Shown here in pieces: positions 5,840 to 12,581 of a stretch of 13,093 nucleotides of DNA (its first letter is position 1; every line of letters starts with the position of its first letter). The DNA lies in the NCBI GenBank assembly GCA_945903655.1, contig CAMDOY010000071.1, positions 1 through 13,093 of the forward strand, read 5' to 3'. Made by a program: the position numbers and the translations under genes. The DNA comes from Rhizobium sp. Q54. Lineage in GTDB: Bacteria; Pseudomonadota; Alphaproteobacteria; Rhizobiales; Beijerinckiaceae. The notes below the pieces were generated by a model that did no database searches, was not told the DNA's origin, and worked only from the letters and a program-made list of their open reading frames with translations.

Positions 5840-6946
5840 GTGACGGTCGGGCGTGTTCCCGCGCGCATTCTGATCGTCTCTGACGCCTGGACGCCGCAGG
5901 TGAATGGCGTGGTTCGCACGCTCACCGCCGTCACCGCCGAACTGCGCGCGATGGGCCACAGCGTCGAAGTGATCGGACCCGACCGGTTTCGGACCATGCC
6001 CTGCCCGACCTATCCGGAAATCGGGCTGGCCTTGCTGCCCCAGCGCCGGTTGGGCGGCCTCATCGAGGCGTTCCGGCCCGACGCCCTGCACATCGCCACC
6101 GAAGGACCGCTCGGTCTTGCGGCGCGCGCCTGGGCCCGCCGCCGGGGCCTGCCTTTCACCACCGCCTATCACACGCGCTTTCCGGAATATGTGGCTGCAC
6201 GTCTCGGACTCATGGGCCGCAACGGGATCACGCGGGCGATGATCTCCCGCTTTCTGAAGTGGTTTCACGCCCCCAGCCAGGGCGTGATGGTCGCGACCGA
6301 AAGCATGCGGGAGGAACTGGCCCTGCGCGGCTTTGTTCGGCTGCGGCCATGGCCGCGCGGCGTCGATCTGTCGCTTTTTCACCCTGATCTGCGCCAGGAG
6401 GCGCCGGATTTCACGGAGCTGCCGAGGCCGCTTTTCGCCTATATCGGCCGTGTCGCCGTGGAAAAGAATATCAGCGCCTTCCTCGATCTTGAGCTGCCCG
6501 GTACGAAGCTCGTGGTCGGCGGCGGCCCGCAGTTGCGCGCGCTGGAATGCGCCTATCCAGGTGTCCGCTTCGTCGGGCCGAGGTCTGGGCGCGACCTCGC
6601 GCGGGCCTTCGCCAGCGCCGATGTGCTGGTGTTTCCGAGTCTGACGGACACCTTCGGTCTGGTGGTGATCGAGGCGCTGGCGAGCGGCGTCCCGGTGGCG
6701 GCCTTTCCGGTGACAGGTCCGCGCGACATCCTCAGGGGCGTCGATGGCCTGGCAGGCGTGACCGACCCCGACCTGCGCATGGCCTGTCTGCGAGCCCTGA
6801 CGCTCGAGCGCGCCGCGTGCCGATCCCATGCCGAGGCCTTCACCTGGCGGGCCAGCGCCGAGGCCTTCCTCGACAATCTGGCGCCGATCCATGCGGCCAG
6901 CGTGACGCGTCAGCGCGCTCAGACTGACGCGGTCGCGAAGGCTTAG
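5840..6946 (+). CDS. GT4-family glycosyltransferase (MgtA/SqdX-like)
   Basis: 368-aa GT-B fold enzyme. The N-domain has LIVSDAWTPQVNGVVRTL (residues 11-28) with the acceptor/nucleotide glycine loop and HTRFPEYVAARLG (111-123). The C-domain has AYIGRVAVEKN (200-210), GGGP (227-230) and PSLTDTFGLVVIEALASG, where D270-x7-E278 takes the place of the GT4 EX7E motif. This resembles retaining glycolipid synthases and mannosyltransferases (MgtA, SqdX, PimA types) acting at the cytoplasmic face of the membrane with a nucleotide-sugar donor. GTG 5840 is the start: GAGG at 5831-5834 lies 5 nt upstream and overlaps the SDR stop. The acceptor could be diacylglycerol or, given the location among crt genes, a hydroxylated carotenoid. 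Rhodopin beta-glucoside would need an inverting enzyme, which argues against the latter. Confidence 0.87.
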   Translation: MTVGRVPARILIVSDAWTPQVNGVVRTLTAVTAELRAMGHSVEVIGPDRFRTMPCPTYPEIGLALLPQRRLGGLIEAFRPDALHIATEGPLGLAARAWARRRGLPFTTAYHTRFPEYVAARLGLMGRNGITRAMISRFLKWFHAPSQGVMVATESMREELALRGFVRLRPWPRGVDLSLFHPDLRQEAPDFTELPRPLFAYIGRVAVEKNISAFLDLELPGTKLVVGGGPQLRALECAYPGVRFVGPRSGRDLARAFASADVLVFPSLTDTFGLVVIEALASGVPVAAFPVTGPRDILRGVDGLAGVTDPDLRMACLRALTLERAACRSHAEAFTWRASAEAFLDNLAPIHAASVTRQRAQTDAVAKA

Positions 6947-6969
6947 GCGGATCCGGGGGGCTGCGCAGG

Positions 6970-6989
6970 TTGATCGCCGGCGCGATCAA
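6970..6989. terminator. Hairpin between convergent glycosyltransferase and crtC
   Basis: TTGATCGC (6970-6977) and GCGATCAA (6982-6989) form a perfect 8-bp stem with a CGGC loop. The hairpin lies in the 46-bp gap between the two convergent stop codons, so a bidirectional terminator is plausible. There is no real T-tract on either side, which makes intrinsic termination uncertain. Confidence 0.5.
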
Positions 6990-6992
6990 ATC

Positions 6993-7904
6993 CTACCATC
7001 TGGGGATGCGAAACGGCAGCATGCACCTGACGATCGGGTTCGCGAAACGGTTCAGCGAGAGGCTCTCATGCACGCTGGCCACGCGCTCGCCGAACAATGT
7101 CTGATCGAGCAGGGTGCGCGCATAAAAGGGCGTGTCCTCGAAACCGCGCGTGACGGTCGCCACGCCATCATCGGCGCGCGTTGTGCGCGCCACGCGCCAG
7201 CCCGTGCGGGGCAGGGGGGCCAGCGGCGGCGGCGGCGCCTGTTCGAAGCCGCCATGGCGATCAAAGCGCAGGGCCATGGAGAGCGGGTCGCCCATGCGGG
7301 GATTGGCGTCATAGAGCACGGTTGATCCCGTGCTCAGCGCCGCGCGCGACCATGTCCAGTCGGAGAAGCCATTCTCCAGGGGCTCGTCGCCCGCATTCAT
7401 GTCGAAATAGCCATCGCCGCTCCAGCGCATGCCCGGCTGCGAGAAGGCGACGGTCACATGGGCGGATGGCGCGATGGGGCGCCAGGTATGCTCGCCGCCT
7501 TTCGACAGATGGAAGACATGGCTGTTGAAGGCGATCGGCTCCACCCGCACCACACCGCTCACCGGCTTGAAGAAGGGCGCCGAGAGTTCGTTGATGCGGA
7601 TCGTGAGCACGCCGTCATCCCATGACAGGGCGCTGGGACCAATCACCAGATTGCAGGCGTCGCGCTCAAGCGCCTCGCGCTTGCGCTCGGTCATGGCCCA
7701 GCGATTGGTGCGCGGACCATAGATGCAGGCGTTCACCGAGCAGTGGTTGAGCGGGTCCTTGCGTCCGGCCCAGGCGTACCAGGGCGAGAAGACGCTGCCG
7801 ATGAAGGCGATGATGGTGATGCCATATTGCCTGTCGTCGCTGAGCGCATCGACATACCACCAGGCGTAGCCGCCGGGCGGGACCGCGCGGTCGAAGCCGG
7901 GACC
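6993..7904 (-). CDS. crtC: CrtC, carotenoid 1,2-hydratase (no start codon in frame)
   Basis: About 303 residues of hydroxyneurosporene synthase (CrtC), which adds water to the C-1,2 double bond of acyclic carotenoid psi ends. Typical segments in order are GGYAWWYVDALSDD, FIGSVFSPWYAWAGRKDPLNHC, YGPRTNRWAMTER, GDGYFDMNAGDEPLENGFSDW and a C-terminal GFEDTPFYARTLL. Homology begins near GPGFDRAV (codon at 7904). In this frame there is no ATG, GTG or TTG between 8198 and the GTG at 7736-7734, which is already about 56 codons inside conserved CrtC sequence. The upper boundary is therefore set by similarity, not by a start codon. That internal GTG overlaps the stop of the extended crtD frame as GTGA; starting there would give a truncated 247-aa protein. 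A 1-nt sequence shift, natural or technical, or frameshift translation from crtD would explain this. Confidence 0.85.
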   Translation of the reverse strand, partial: GPGFDRAVPPGGYAWWYVDALSDDRQYGITIIAFIGSVFSPWYAWAGRKDPLNHCSVNACIYGPRTNRWAMTERKREALERDACNLVIGPSALSWDDGVLTIRINELSAPFFKPVSGVVRVEPIAFNSHVFHLSKGGEHTWRPIAPSAHVTVAFSQPGMRWSGDGYFDMNAGDEPLENGFSDWTWSRAALSTGSTVLYDANPRMGDPLSMALRFDRHGGFEQAPPPPLAPLPRTGWRVARTTRADDGVATVTRGFEDTPFYARTLLDQTLFGERVASVHESLSLNRFANPIVRCMLPFRIPRW

Positions 7905-9400
7905 GAGGGGAGGTCCGCCATGATGCTCAGGGCCGCCTGCCGACCCGAGAGCGCCGCCATCGGCACCCCCGAGCCCGGATGCACGCCCCCGCCCGCCAGA
8001 TAGAGGCCCGGCAGACGGGTCCGCGCGCCCGGACGCGCGAAGGCGGCCATCCAGCCGTGCTGCGCCGGTCCGTACAAGGCCCCGCCGGAGCCCGGAAACA
8101 TCCGGGCGAAATCTGCTGGCGTCGTCACCACGCGTGCTGTGTCCAGCGGCGTCACTTTCAATCCGCAGCGGTCCAAATGGCGAAAGGTCGCGTCTTCGCA
8201 TGATTGCAGGTCCGAAGGCTGGAGTGGGGCGCCATCCCCATTGGCGGGCGCGTTGATGAGGCAGAACAGGCGTTCGCTTTGCGATTGTGCGCCCGGCTCG
8301 GGCGATTGATCGCCGCGATCCTGCGCGCAGACATAGACCGTGGGCGCGCGCGGGGCGCGACCATGGATCAGGATATCATCGAACTCGGCCCGGTAGGCGT
8401 CCGAGAAAAAGACATTGTGGCGCAGCAGGGGAAAGCCCTGCGTCCTGGCCTGCATGGACCATGTGATCGCCGAGAGGAACCGCGCCTTGGGCGGAATCAT
8501 GGCGACGGCGCCGGTGACATCGGGGCCCAGCAAGCCCGCGCCCAGGGCCGACACATCCCCGTTCATGAGGACGGCGTCGGCGGCGATGCGCTCGCCATCG
8601 GCAAGCTCCACCCCGCAAGCGCGCCCGCCCTCGACCAGAATGCGCGCCGCCCTGCGGTTATAGAGGAAAACCGCGCCAAACCGCTGCGCCATGGCGACGA
8701 GCCCCTCGGCCAGCCGCTGCATGCCGCCCTCGATCAGCCAGACGCCCTCGCGCTCCACATGGGCCACCAGCATGAGGGTGGCGGGCGCCGCATAGGGCGA
8801 GGAGCCGCAATAGGTCGCGTAGCGGGCGAAGAGTTGGCGCAGGCGCGGATCACGGAACGTGCCAGCCAGCGCATCCGTCAGCGTGGAATAGGGCGACAGG
8901 CGCATCAGCTCGCCCAGGCGCGAGAAGCCGATCCGGCGCGAGAGTTGAAACAGATTGGGCCGAGAGGCGTGTATAAAGCTGTCCTTGAGCGTCGCATAGA
9001 CGCCCTGCGCCCGCGCGGCGAAGGCCCGATAGGCCTGCGCGTCCCGCGCGCCGGAGAAGGCCTCGATGGCGGCGACGCTCTGGTCGAGATCGGCGAAGAG
9101 ATCGAGCCGGGCCCCATCGCTCCAGCCATGGCGGGCGAGGGTCTGGGTCGGTTGGCAACGGACGTAATCGTTGAGGGACAGGCCCACATCTTCTGCGAGC
9201 TCGTCGAAAACCCAGCGCATGGTGAGGATCGTGGGGCCGGAATCGATGGTGGCGCCGCCCGCCATGACCTCGCGCATCTTGCCGCCCGGCGCGGCAGCCG
9301 ATTCCACGACCGTCACCTCGACGCCCTGCGCAGCCAGACGCAGCGCGGCGGTCAGTCCGCCCACGCCCGCCCCTATGATCACAACATGGCGCATGCGCAT
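7733..9400 (-). CDS. crtD: CrtD, methoxyneurosporene/hydroxycarotenoid 3,4-desaturase (C-terminus runs into crtC)
   Basis: FAD-dependent desaturase paralogous to CrtI, introducing the C-3,4 double bond into hydroxylated or methoxylated carotenoids. Dinucleotide motif GAGVGG is at residues 10-15, followed by E34-region, APGGKMRE and DSGPTILTMRWVFDEL. The C-terminus has GLYLAGGGVHPGSGVPMAALSGRQAA. ATG 9400 is chosen because GGAGG lies 7 nt upstream and the Rossmann strand follows directly; longer frames would cross the operator. Normal CrtD sequence ends near residue 497 (about position 7910). The frame stays open for about 58 more Ser/Pro/Arg-rich codons lying over the start of crtC and stops at 7735-7733, giving 555 aa, longer than typical CrtD of roughly 500. 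That tail looks like a shadow reading of crtC. The promoter and PpsR site lie between it and the divergent crtE. Confidence 0.92.
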   Translation of the reverse strand: MRMRHVVIIGAGVGGLTAALRLAAQGVEVTVVESAAAPGGKMREVMAGGATIDSGPTILTMRWVFDELAEDVGLSLNDYVRCQPTQTLARHGWSDGARLDLFADLDQSVAAIEAFSGARDAQAYRAFAARAQGVYATLKDSFIHASRPNLFQLSRRIGFSRLGELMRLSPYSTLTDALAGTFRDPRLRQLFARYATYCGSSPYAAPATLMLVAHVEREGVWLIEGGMQRLAEGLVAMAQRFGAVFLYNRRAARILVEGGRACGVELADGERIAADAVLMNGDVSALGAGLLGPDVTGAVAMIPPKARFLSAITWSMQARTQGFPLLRHNVFFSDAYRAEFDDILIHGRAPRAPTVYVCAQDRGDQSPEPGAQSQSERLFCLINAPANGDGAPLQPSDLQSCEDATFRHLDRCGLKVTPLDTARVVTTPADFARMFPGSGGALYGPAQHGWMAAFARPGARTRLPGLYLAGGGVHPGSGVPMAALSGRQAALSIMADLPSVPASTARSRPAATPGGMSMRSATTGNMASPSSPSSAASSRPGTPGPDARTRSTTAR

Positions 9401-9441
9401 CCGGTCGCCTCCACGAGAAAAATGCGCGGAGCCCTCTTGCG

Positions 9442-9459
9442 TGTCAACATAAATTGACA
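9442..9459. promoter_or_regulatory. PpsR/CrtJ-type operator shared by crtD and crtE
   Basis: TGTCAACATAAATTGACA matches TGT-N12-ACA with perfect TGTCA/TGACA ends. It covers the -10-like hexamer of crtD and the -35 hexamer of crtE, so one bound repressor could close both divergent promoters. This agrees with the known aerobic repression of crt genes by PpsR/CrtJ. Binding is inferred. Confidence 0.82.
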
Positions 9460-9472
9460 TTACATTTGACAA
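9446..9472 (-). promoter_or_regulatory. crtD promoter candidate
   Basis: On the minus strand TTGTCA (9472-9467), a 15-nt spacer and TATGTT (9451-9446). The predicted start near 9439 would leave a leader of about 39 nt ahead of the ATG at 9400. The -10 hexamer is inside the PpsR palindrome. The arrangement mirrors the region upstream of crtI. Confidence 0.42.
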
Positions 9473-9480
9473 TCTAAGAT
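9454..9480 (+). promoter_or_regulatory. crtE promoter candidate
   Basis: TTGACA (9454-9459) and TAAGAT (9475-9480) with a 15-nt spacer. Transcription would start near 9487, giving a 15-nt leader to the ATG at 9502. The -35 hexamer is the right half of the PpsR palindrome. The short spacer is suboptimal and may mean that activation is needed. Confidence 0.45.
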
Positions 9481-9501
9481 GACGAATGATGGGGTAGGAC
9501 C

Positions 9502-10371
9502 ATGCAGATCGCAGACCGCATCGAGCAAGCCCTCGCACAGGCCATTGCATCCGCGCAGGGCGCGGGGGCGCCGCCGCTGCTGGCCTCGGCCCTTCATTAC
9601 GCGGTTTTCCCGAGCGGGCATCGCATCCGGCCCCAGCTCTGCCTGGCGGTGGCCATGGCCTGCGGCGATGCGGATCCGGCGGCGGCTGACGCGGCCGCGG
9701 CCTCCATCGAGCTGCTCCATTGCGCCTCCCTCGTCCATGACGATCTCCCCTGTTTCGATGATGCGGACATGCGGCGCGGCAAGGCCTCGGTCCATGTGCA
9801 ATATGGGGAGCCGCTGGCAGTTCTCACCGGCGACGCCCTCATTGTTCAGGCTTTCGAGATTCTGGCGCAGGGCGCCGCGAAATCACCCCAGAGGCTCGCG
9901 AGCCTGCTGACCATCATCGCCCAATCCGTCGGCTCGCCCAATGGCATTGTGGCCGGCCAGGCCTGGGAATGCGAGGCGGCCGTCTCCCTTAGCGATTACC
10001 AGCGCGCCAAGACCGGCGCCCTCTTCGTCGCAGCCACGGCGGCCGGGGCGGCGGCGGCAGGCCATGATCCCGCGATCTGGCGCACGCTGGGCGCCAAGCT
10101 CGGCGAGGCCTATCAGGTCGCGGACGATCTGCGCGACGTGCTCTGCAACGCCGCGGAACTCGGCAAGCCCATCGGCCAGGACGCCGCCCGCAAGCGGCCC
10201 AACGCCGCCGCGCAACTGGGCGTCGGCGGGGCCAAGGCCCGGCTCGAAGAGCTGATGAAGGCGGCCATCGACTCGATCCCCGATTGCCCCGGCCAGGCCC
10301 AGCTGCGCAAGCTCATCAAGGCCCAGACCAGCGCGTTCTTCCCCAAGGAACTCGCCCTCGTGGCGGCCTGA
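9502..10371 (+). CDS. crtE: CrtE, geranylgeranyl diphosphate synthase
   Basis: 289-aa trans-polyprenyl diphosphate synthase that extends FPP/DMAPP with IPP to C20 GGPP, the precursor of phytoene and of the bacteriochlorophyll tail. Motifs: FPSGHRIRP (residues 36-44, diphosphate binding), first Asp-rich motif LVHDDLPCFDDADMRRGK (77-94), TGDALIVQAFE, and second Asp-rich motif YQVADDLRDV (204-213) with GKPIGQDAARKRPN after it. Length and the DDxxxxD spacing fit bacterial CrtE/IspA. The ATG has TAGGA just upstream. crtF follows after 9 bp, and its GAGG ribosome site overlaps the crtE stop, so crtEF form a coupled pair driven from the shared crtD/crtE regulatory region. Confidence 0.96.
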   Translation: MQIADRIEQALAQAIASAQGAGAPPLLASALHYAVFPSGHRIRPQLCLAVAMACGDADPAAADAAAASIELLHCASLVHDDLPCFDDADMRRGKASVHVQYGEPLAVLTGDALIVQAFEILAQGAAKSPQRLASLLTIIAQSVGSPNGIVAGQAWECEAAVSLSDYQRAKTGALFVAATAAGAAAAGHDPAIWRTLGAKLGEAYQVADDLRDVLCNAAELGKPIGQDAARKRPNAAAQLGVGGAKARLEELMKAAIDSIPDCPGQAQLRKLIKAQTSAFFPKELALVAA

Positions 10372-10380
10372 GGCCGTGTC

Positions 10381-11547
10381 ATGACGGCGCAGGCCCCGGG
10401 GCGTCCCGTCATGGCCGATCCCACTTCTGGATGGCGCGACAGCCTGATCAGGCTGCGCACCCGCGTCATCAGCAACCCCCGTTTCCAGCGCTGGGCGGCG
10501 GCCTCGCCCCTCACGCGCTTCATCGCGCGGCGGCAGGCGCGGGCGCTCTTCGATCTGTGCGCTGGCTTTGTCTATTCGCAGGTTCTGGCCGCCTTCGTGC
10601 AGCTCAGGCTTTGCGATCATCTGGCCGATGGGCCGCGCTCCCTGGAGGCGCTGGCCCGCCTGACGGACCTGAGCCCCGAGGCCGCAAGGCGCCTGCTGCG
10701 CGCCGCCGCCTCGCTGGGTCTGGTGCGCTCAATGCCGGGCGAGCGCTATGCGCTGGCCGATCTGGGCGCCTCCATGATCGGCAATCCCTCCGTTGCCGCC
10801 TTCATCGCCCATCACGCGCTGCTCTATGACGATCTGCGCGATCCCGTGGCCCTGCTGCGCGGGCAGACGCAAACACGGCTTTCCCAGTTCTGGCCCTATG
10901 CCGGCGACCGGCCCGAGGCCGCCTCAAACGCCCCGACGCAGCCCGAGGGCTATGCGGGCTACAGCACCCTCATGGCGCAATCCCAGGCGTTGGTGGCGCA
11001 GGACATTCTGGATGCATGGCCCATGACCCGCCATCGCCGCCTGCTGGATGTGGGCGGCGGCGAGGGGGTCTTCATCGCGCAGGTGGCGGCCAGCGCGCCG
11101 AACCTGCAACTGCAACTCTTCGACCTCCCCCCCGTCGCCGCGCGGGCGCAGGAGGCGCTGGCCCGCCGGGGACTCGCCACCCGGGTGGACTGCATCGGCG
11201 GGAGCTTCCTGCATGATCCCCTGCCGCGCGGGGCCGACATCATCAGCCTCGTGCGCATCATCCACGATCACGACGACGAATCCGCCCTCGCCCTGCTGCG
11301 CGCCGTCCATGCGGCCCTGCCGTCAGGTGGAACGCTGCTGATCGCCGAGCCCATGGCGGGCACGCCGGGGGCGGAACCCATCGGCGACGCCTATTTCGGC
11401 TTCTACCTTCTGGCCATGGGGCGCGGACGCGCGCGGCGGCCCGAAGAGTTGAAACAGCTGCTTGAAGCCGCCGGATTCGCGCAGATGCGCGTGCTCGCCA
11501 CCCGCCGCCCGCTGCTGGCGTGGGCCATGGTGGCGAAGAAACTGTAA
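10381..11547 (+). CDS. crtF: CrtF, hydroxycarotenoid (1-hydroxyneurosporene) O-methyltransferase
   Basis: 388-aa SAM-dependent methyltransferase of the plant O-methyltransferase-like type that methylates the C-1 hydroxyl made by CrtC. An N-terminal helical dimerisation/winged-helix part includes FDLCAGFVYSQVL (57-69) and a LARLTDLSPEAARRLL segment. The SAM loop LLDVGGGEGVF is at 221-231, LQLFDLPPV follows, then SLVRIIHDHDD carrying the usual catalytic-region histidine, and AEPMAGTPGAEP near the C-terminus. ATG 10381 is supported by GAGG at 10370-10373, 7 nt upstream; ATG 10411 is a weaker alternative. The stop codon lies within the first PpsR site of the bchC promoter. Confidence 0.95.
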   Translation: MTAQAPGRPVMADPTSGWRDSLIRLRTRVISNPRFQRWAAASPLTRFIARRQARALFDLCAGFVYSQVLAAFVQLRLCDHLADGPRSLEALARLTDLSPEAARRLLRAAASLGLVRSMPGERYALADLGASMIGNPSVAAFIAHHALLYDDLRDPVALLRGQTQTRLSQFWPYAGDRPEAASNAPTQPEGYAGYSTLMAQSQALVAQDILDAWPMTRHRRLLDVGGGEGVFIAQVAASAPNLQLQLFDLPPVAARAQEALARRGLATRVDCIGGSFLHDPLPRGADIISLVRIIHDHDDESALALLRAVHAALPSGGTLLIAEPMAGTPGAEPIGDAYFGFYLLAMGRGRARRPEELKQLLEAAGFAQMRVLATRRPLLAWAMVAKKL

Positions 11548-11560
11548 ATTTGACTTGACG
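11543..11560. promoter_or_regulatory. Upstream PpsR/CrtJ-like half of the bchC tandem operator
   Basis: TGTAAATTTGACTTGACG matches TGT-N12-ACA except for the last base. It overlaps the crtF stop codon (11545-11547) and contains the bchC -35 hexamer. It lies exactly 8 bp before a perfect site, the spacing known for cooperative CrtJ/PpsR binding at Rhodobacter bchC. Confidence 0.62.
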
Positions 11561-11582
11561 CATATCAATGTCAGTCTAGAAT
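11555..11582 (+). promoter_or_regulatory. bchC promoter
   Basis: TTGACG (11555-11560) and TAGAAT (11577-11582) with a 16-nt spacer; predicted start near 11589, leader about 48 nt. The two PpsR sites cover the -35 and -10 separately. This is the same logic as described for the Rhodobacter capsulatus bchC promoter, which drives the bchCXYZ genes. Confidence 0.7.
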
Positions 11583-11586
11583 TACA
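11569..11586. promoter_or_regulatory. Downstream PpsR/CrtJ site of the bchC tandem operator
   Basis: TGTCAGTCTAGAATTACA is an exact TGT-N12-ACA match. It covers the -10 hexamer TAGAAT and shares the left half TGTCAGTCTA with the crtI operator. The partner site lies 8 bp upstream. Confidence 0.8.
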
Positions 11587-11636
11587 TTTGGACTAGCGCC
11601 TGTCCGGCTGATCGGAGGGGCGCATAAGGGGTTTTA

Positions 11637-12581
11637 ATGCTGGAAGCGCTCGCCATCGTTCTCGAAAGGCCGGAGCATATCGCTCTGAACCGGCTCGCCT
11701 TAACGGCGCCGGAGCCTGACGACGTCGTGGTGAAGACGCTCTGGAGCGGCATCAGCACCGGCACCGAGCGTCTGCTCTTCACCGGCCGCATGCCCACCTT
11801 CCCCGGCATGGGTTATCCACTGGTGCCCGGCTACGAGAGCGTCGGCGTGGTGACCCAGGCAGGCCACGGCGCCCATGTGCGCGAGGGCGAGATGGTCTTC
11901 GTGCCCGGCGCCCGCTGCTTTGGCGAGGTGCGCGGCCTCTTCGGCGGTGCGGCCTCGCAACTCGTTTCCAAGGCGTCGCGCGTGATCCCCGCGCCCGAGT
12001 GGCTTCAGGACAAGGCGATTCTCTTCGCCCTCGCCGCCACCGCCTATCACGCCCGCGTGGGCGCCAGCACCGAAGGCGGCGATCTCATCATCGGCCATGG
12101 TGTGCTGGGGCGCTTGCTGGCGCGCCTGAGCGTGCTGGCGGGCGGCGAGCCGCCCACGGTCTGGGAGAAGAACCCCGCGCGCATCGACGGCGCCCAGGGC
12201 TATCAAGTGATTTCGCCCGACGATGATCCCCGCCGCAACTATCGCACGATCTATGACGTGAGCGGCGATTCGGGGATTCTCGACACCTTGATCCAGCGCC
12301 TCGCCTCGGGTGGCGAGATCGTGCTGGCGGGCTTCTACGAAGCCTCCCTGAATTTCAGTTTCCCCCCCGCCTTCATGCGCGAGGCGCGCCTGCGCATCGC
12401 GGCGGAATGGAAAGAGCCCGATCTCATCGCCACCAAAAGGCTCGTCGAAGACGGCAGCCTCTCCCTTGATGGCCTCATCACCCATCGCCTGCCCGCCACC
12501 CAGGCGAGCGACGCCTATCCCACCGCTTTCAACGATCCTTCCTGTCTCAAAATGGTTCTCGACTGGAGCGCTTCATCATGA
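11637..12581 (+). CDS. bchC: BchC, 3-hydroxyethyl bacteriochlorophyllide a dehydrogenase
   Basis: 314-aa member of the zinc-type/MDR alcohol dehydrogenase superfamily that oxidises the C3 hydroxyethyl group to acetyl in bacteriochlorophyll a synthesis. The N-terminal GroES-like part shows LWSGISTGTERLLFTGRMP, PLVPGYESVGVV and GARCFGEVRGLFGGAASQLV. The nucleotide-binding part follows from GDLIIGHGVLGRLLARL and continues to IYDVSGDSG and GGEIVLAGFYE. Length and these segments are typical of BchC. AAGGGG at 11626-11631 lies 5 nt before the ATG. The stop overlaps the bchX start as ATGA, so translation of the two is coupled. The gene is preceded by a tandem PpsR operator and a sigma70-like promoter, so repression under oxygen is expected. 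Confidence 0.95.
   Translation: MLEALAIVLERPEHIALNRLALTAPEPDDVVVKTLWSGISTGTERLLFTGRMPTFPGMGYPLVPGYESVGVVTQAGHGAHVREGEMVFVPGARCFGEVRGLFGGAASQLVSKASRVIPAPEWLQDKAILFALAATAYHARVGASTEGGDLIIGHGVLGRLLARLSVLAGGEPPTVWEKNPARIDGAQGYQVISPDDDPRRNYRTIYDVSGDSGILDTLIQRLASGGEIVLAGFYEASLNFSFPPAFMREARLRIAAEWKEPDLIATKRLVEDGSLSLDGLITHRLPATQASDAYPTAFNDPSCLKMVLDWSASS

Noticed and set aside
5723..6892. 389-codon antisense open frame opposite the glycosyltransferase
   Set aside because: Long antisense frames are common in GC-rich genes with strong third-position bias; the translation is His/Arg/Gly-rich and fold-less, while the opposite strand encodes clear GT4 motifs.
8204..9457. 417-codon open frame antisense to crtD
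   Set aside because: A shadow of crtD codon bias; the composition is Gly/Arg/His/Ala-rich without motifs, and it ends inside the crtD/crtE operator.
9467..9484. Second PpsR-like site 7 bp from the crtD/crtE operator (TGA-N12-ACG)
   Set aside because: Both conserved triplets deviate (TGA for TGT, ACG for ACA) and the spacing is not the usual 8 bp.
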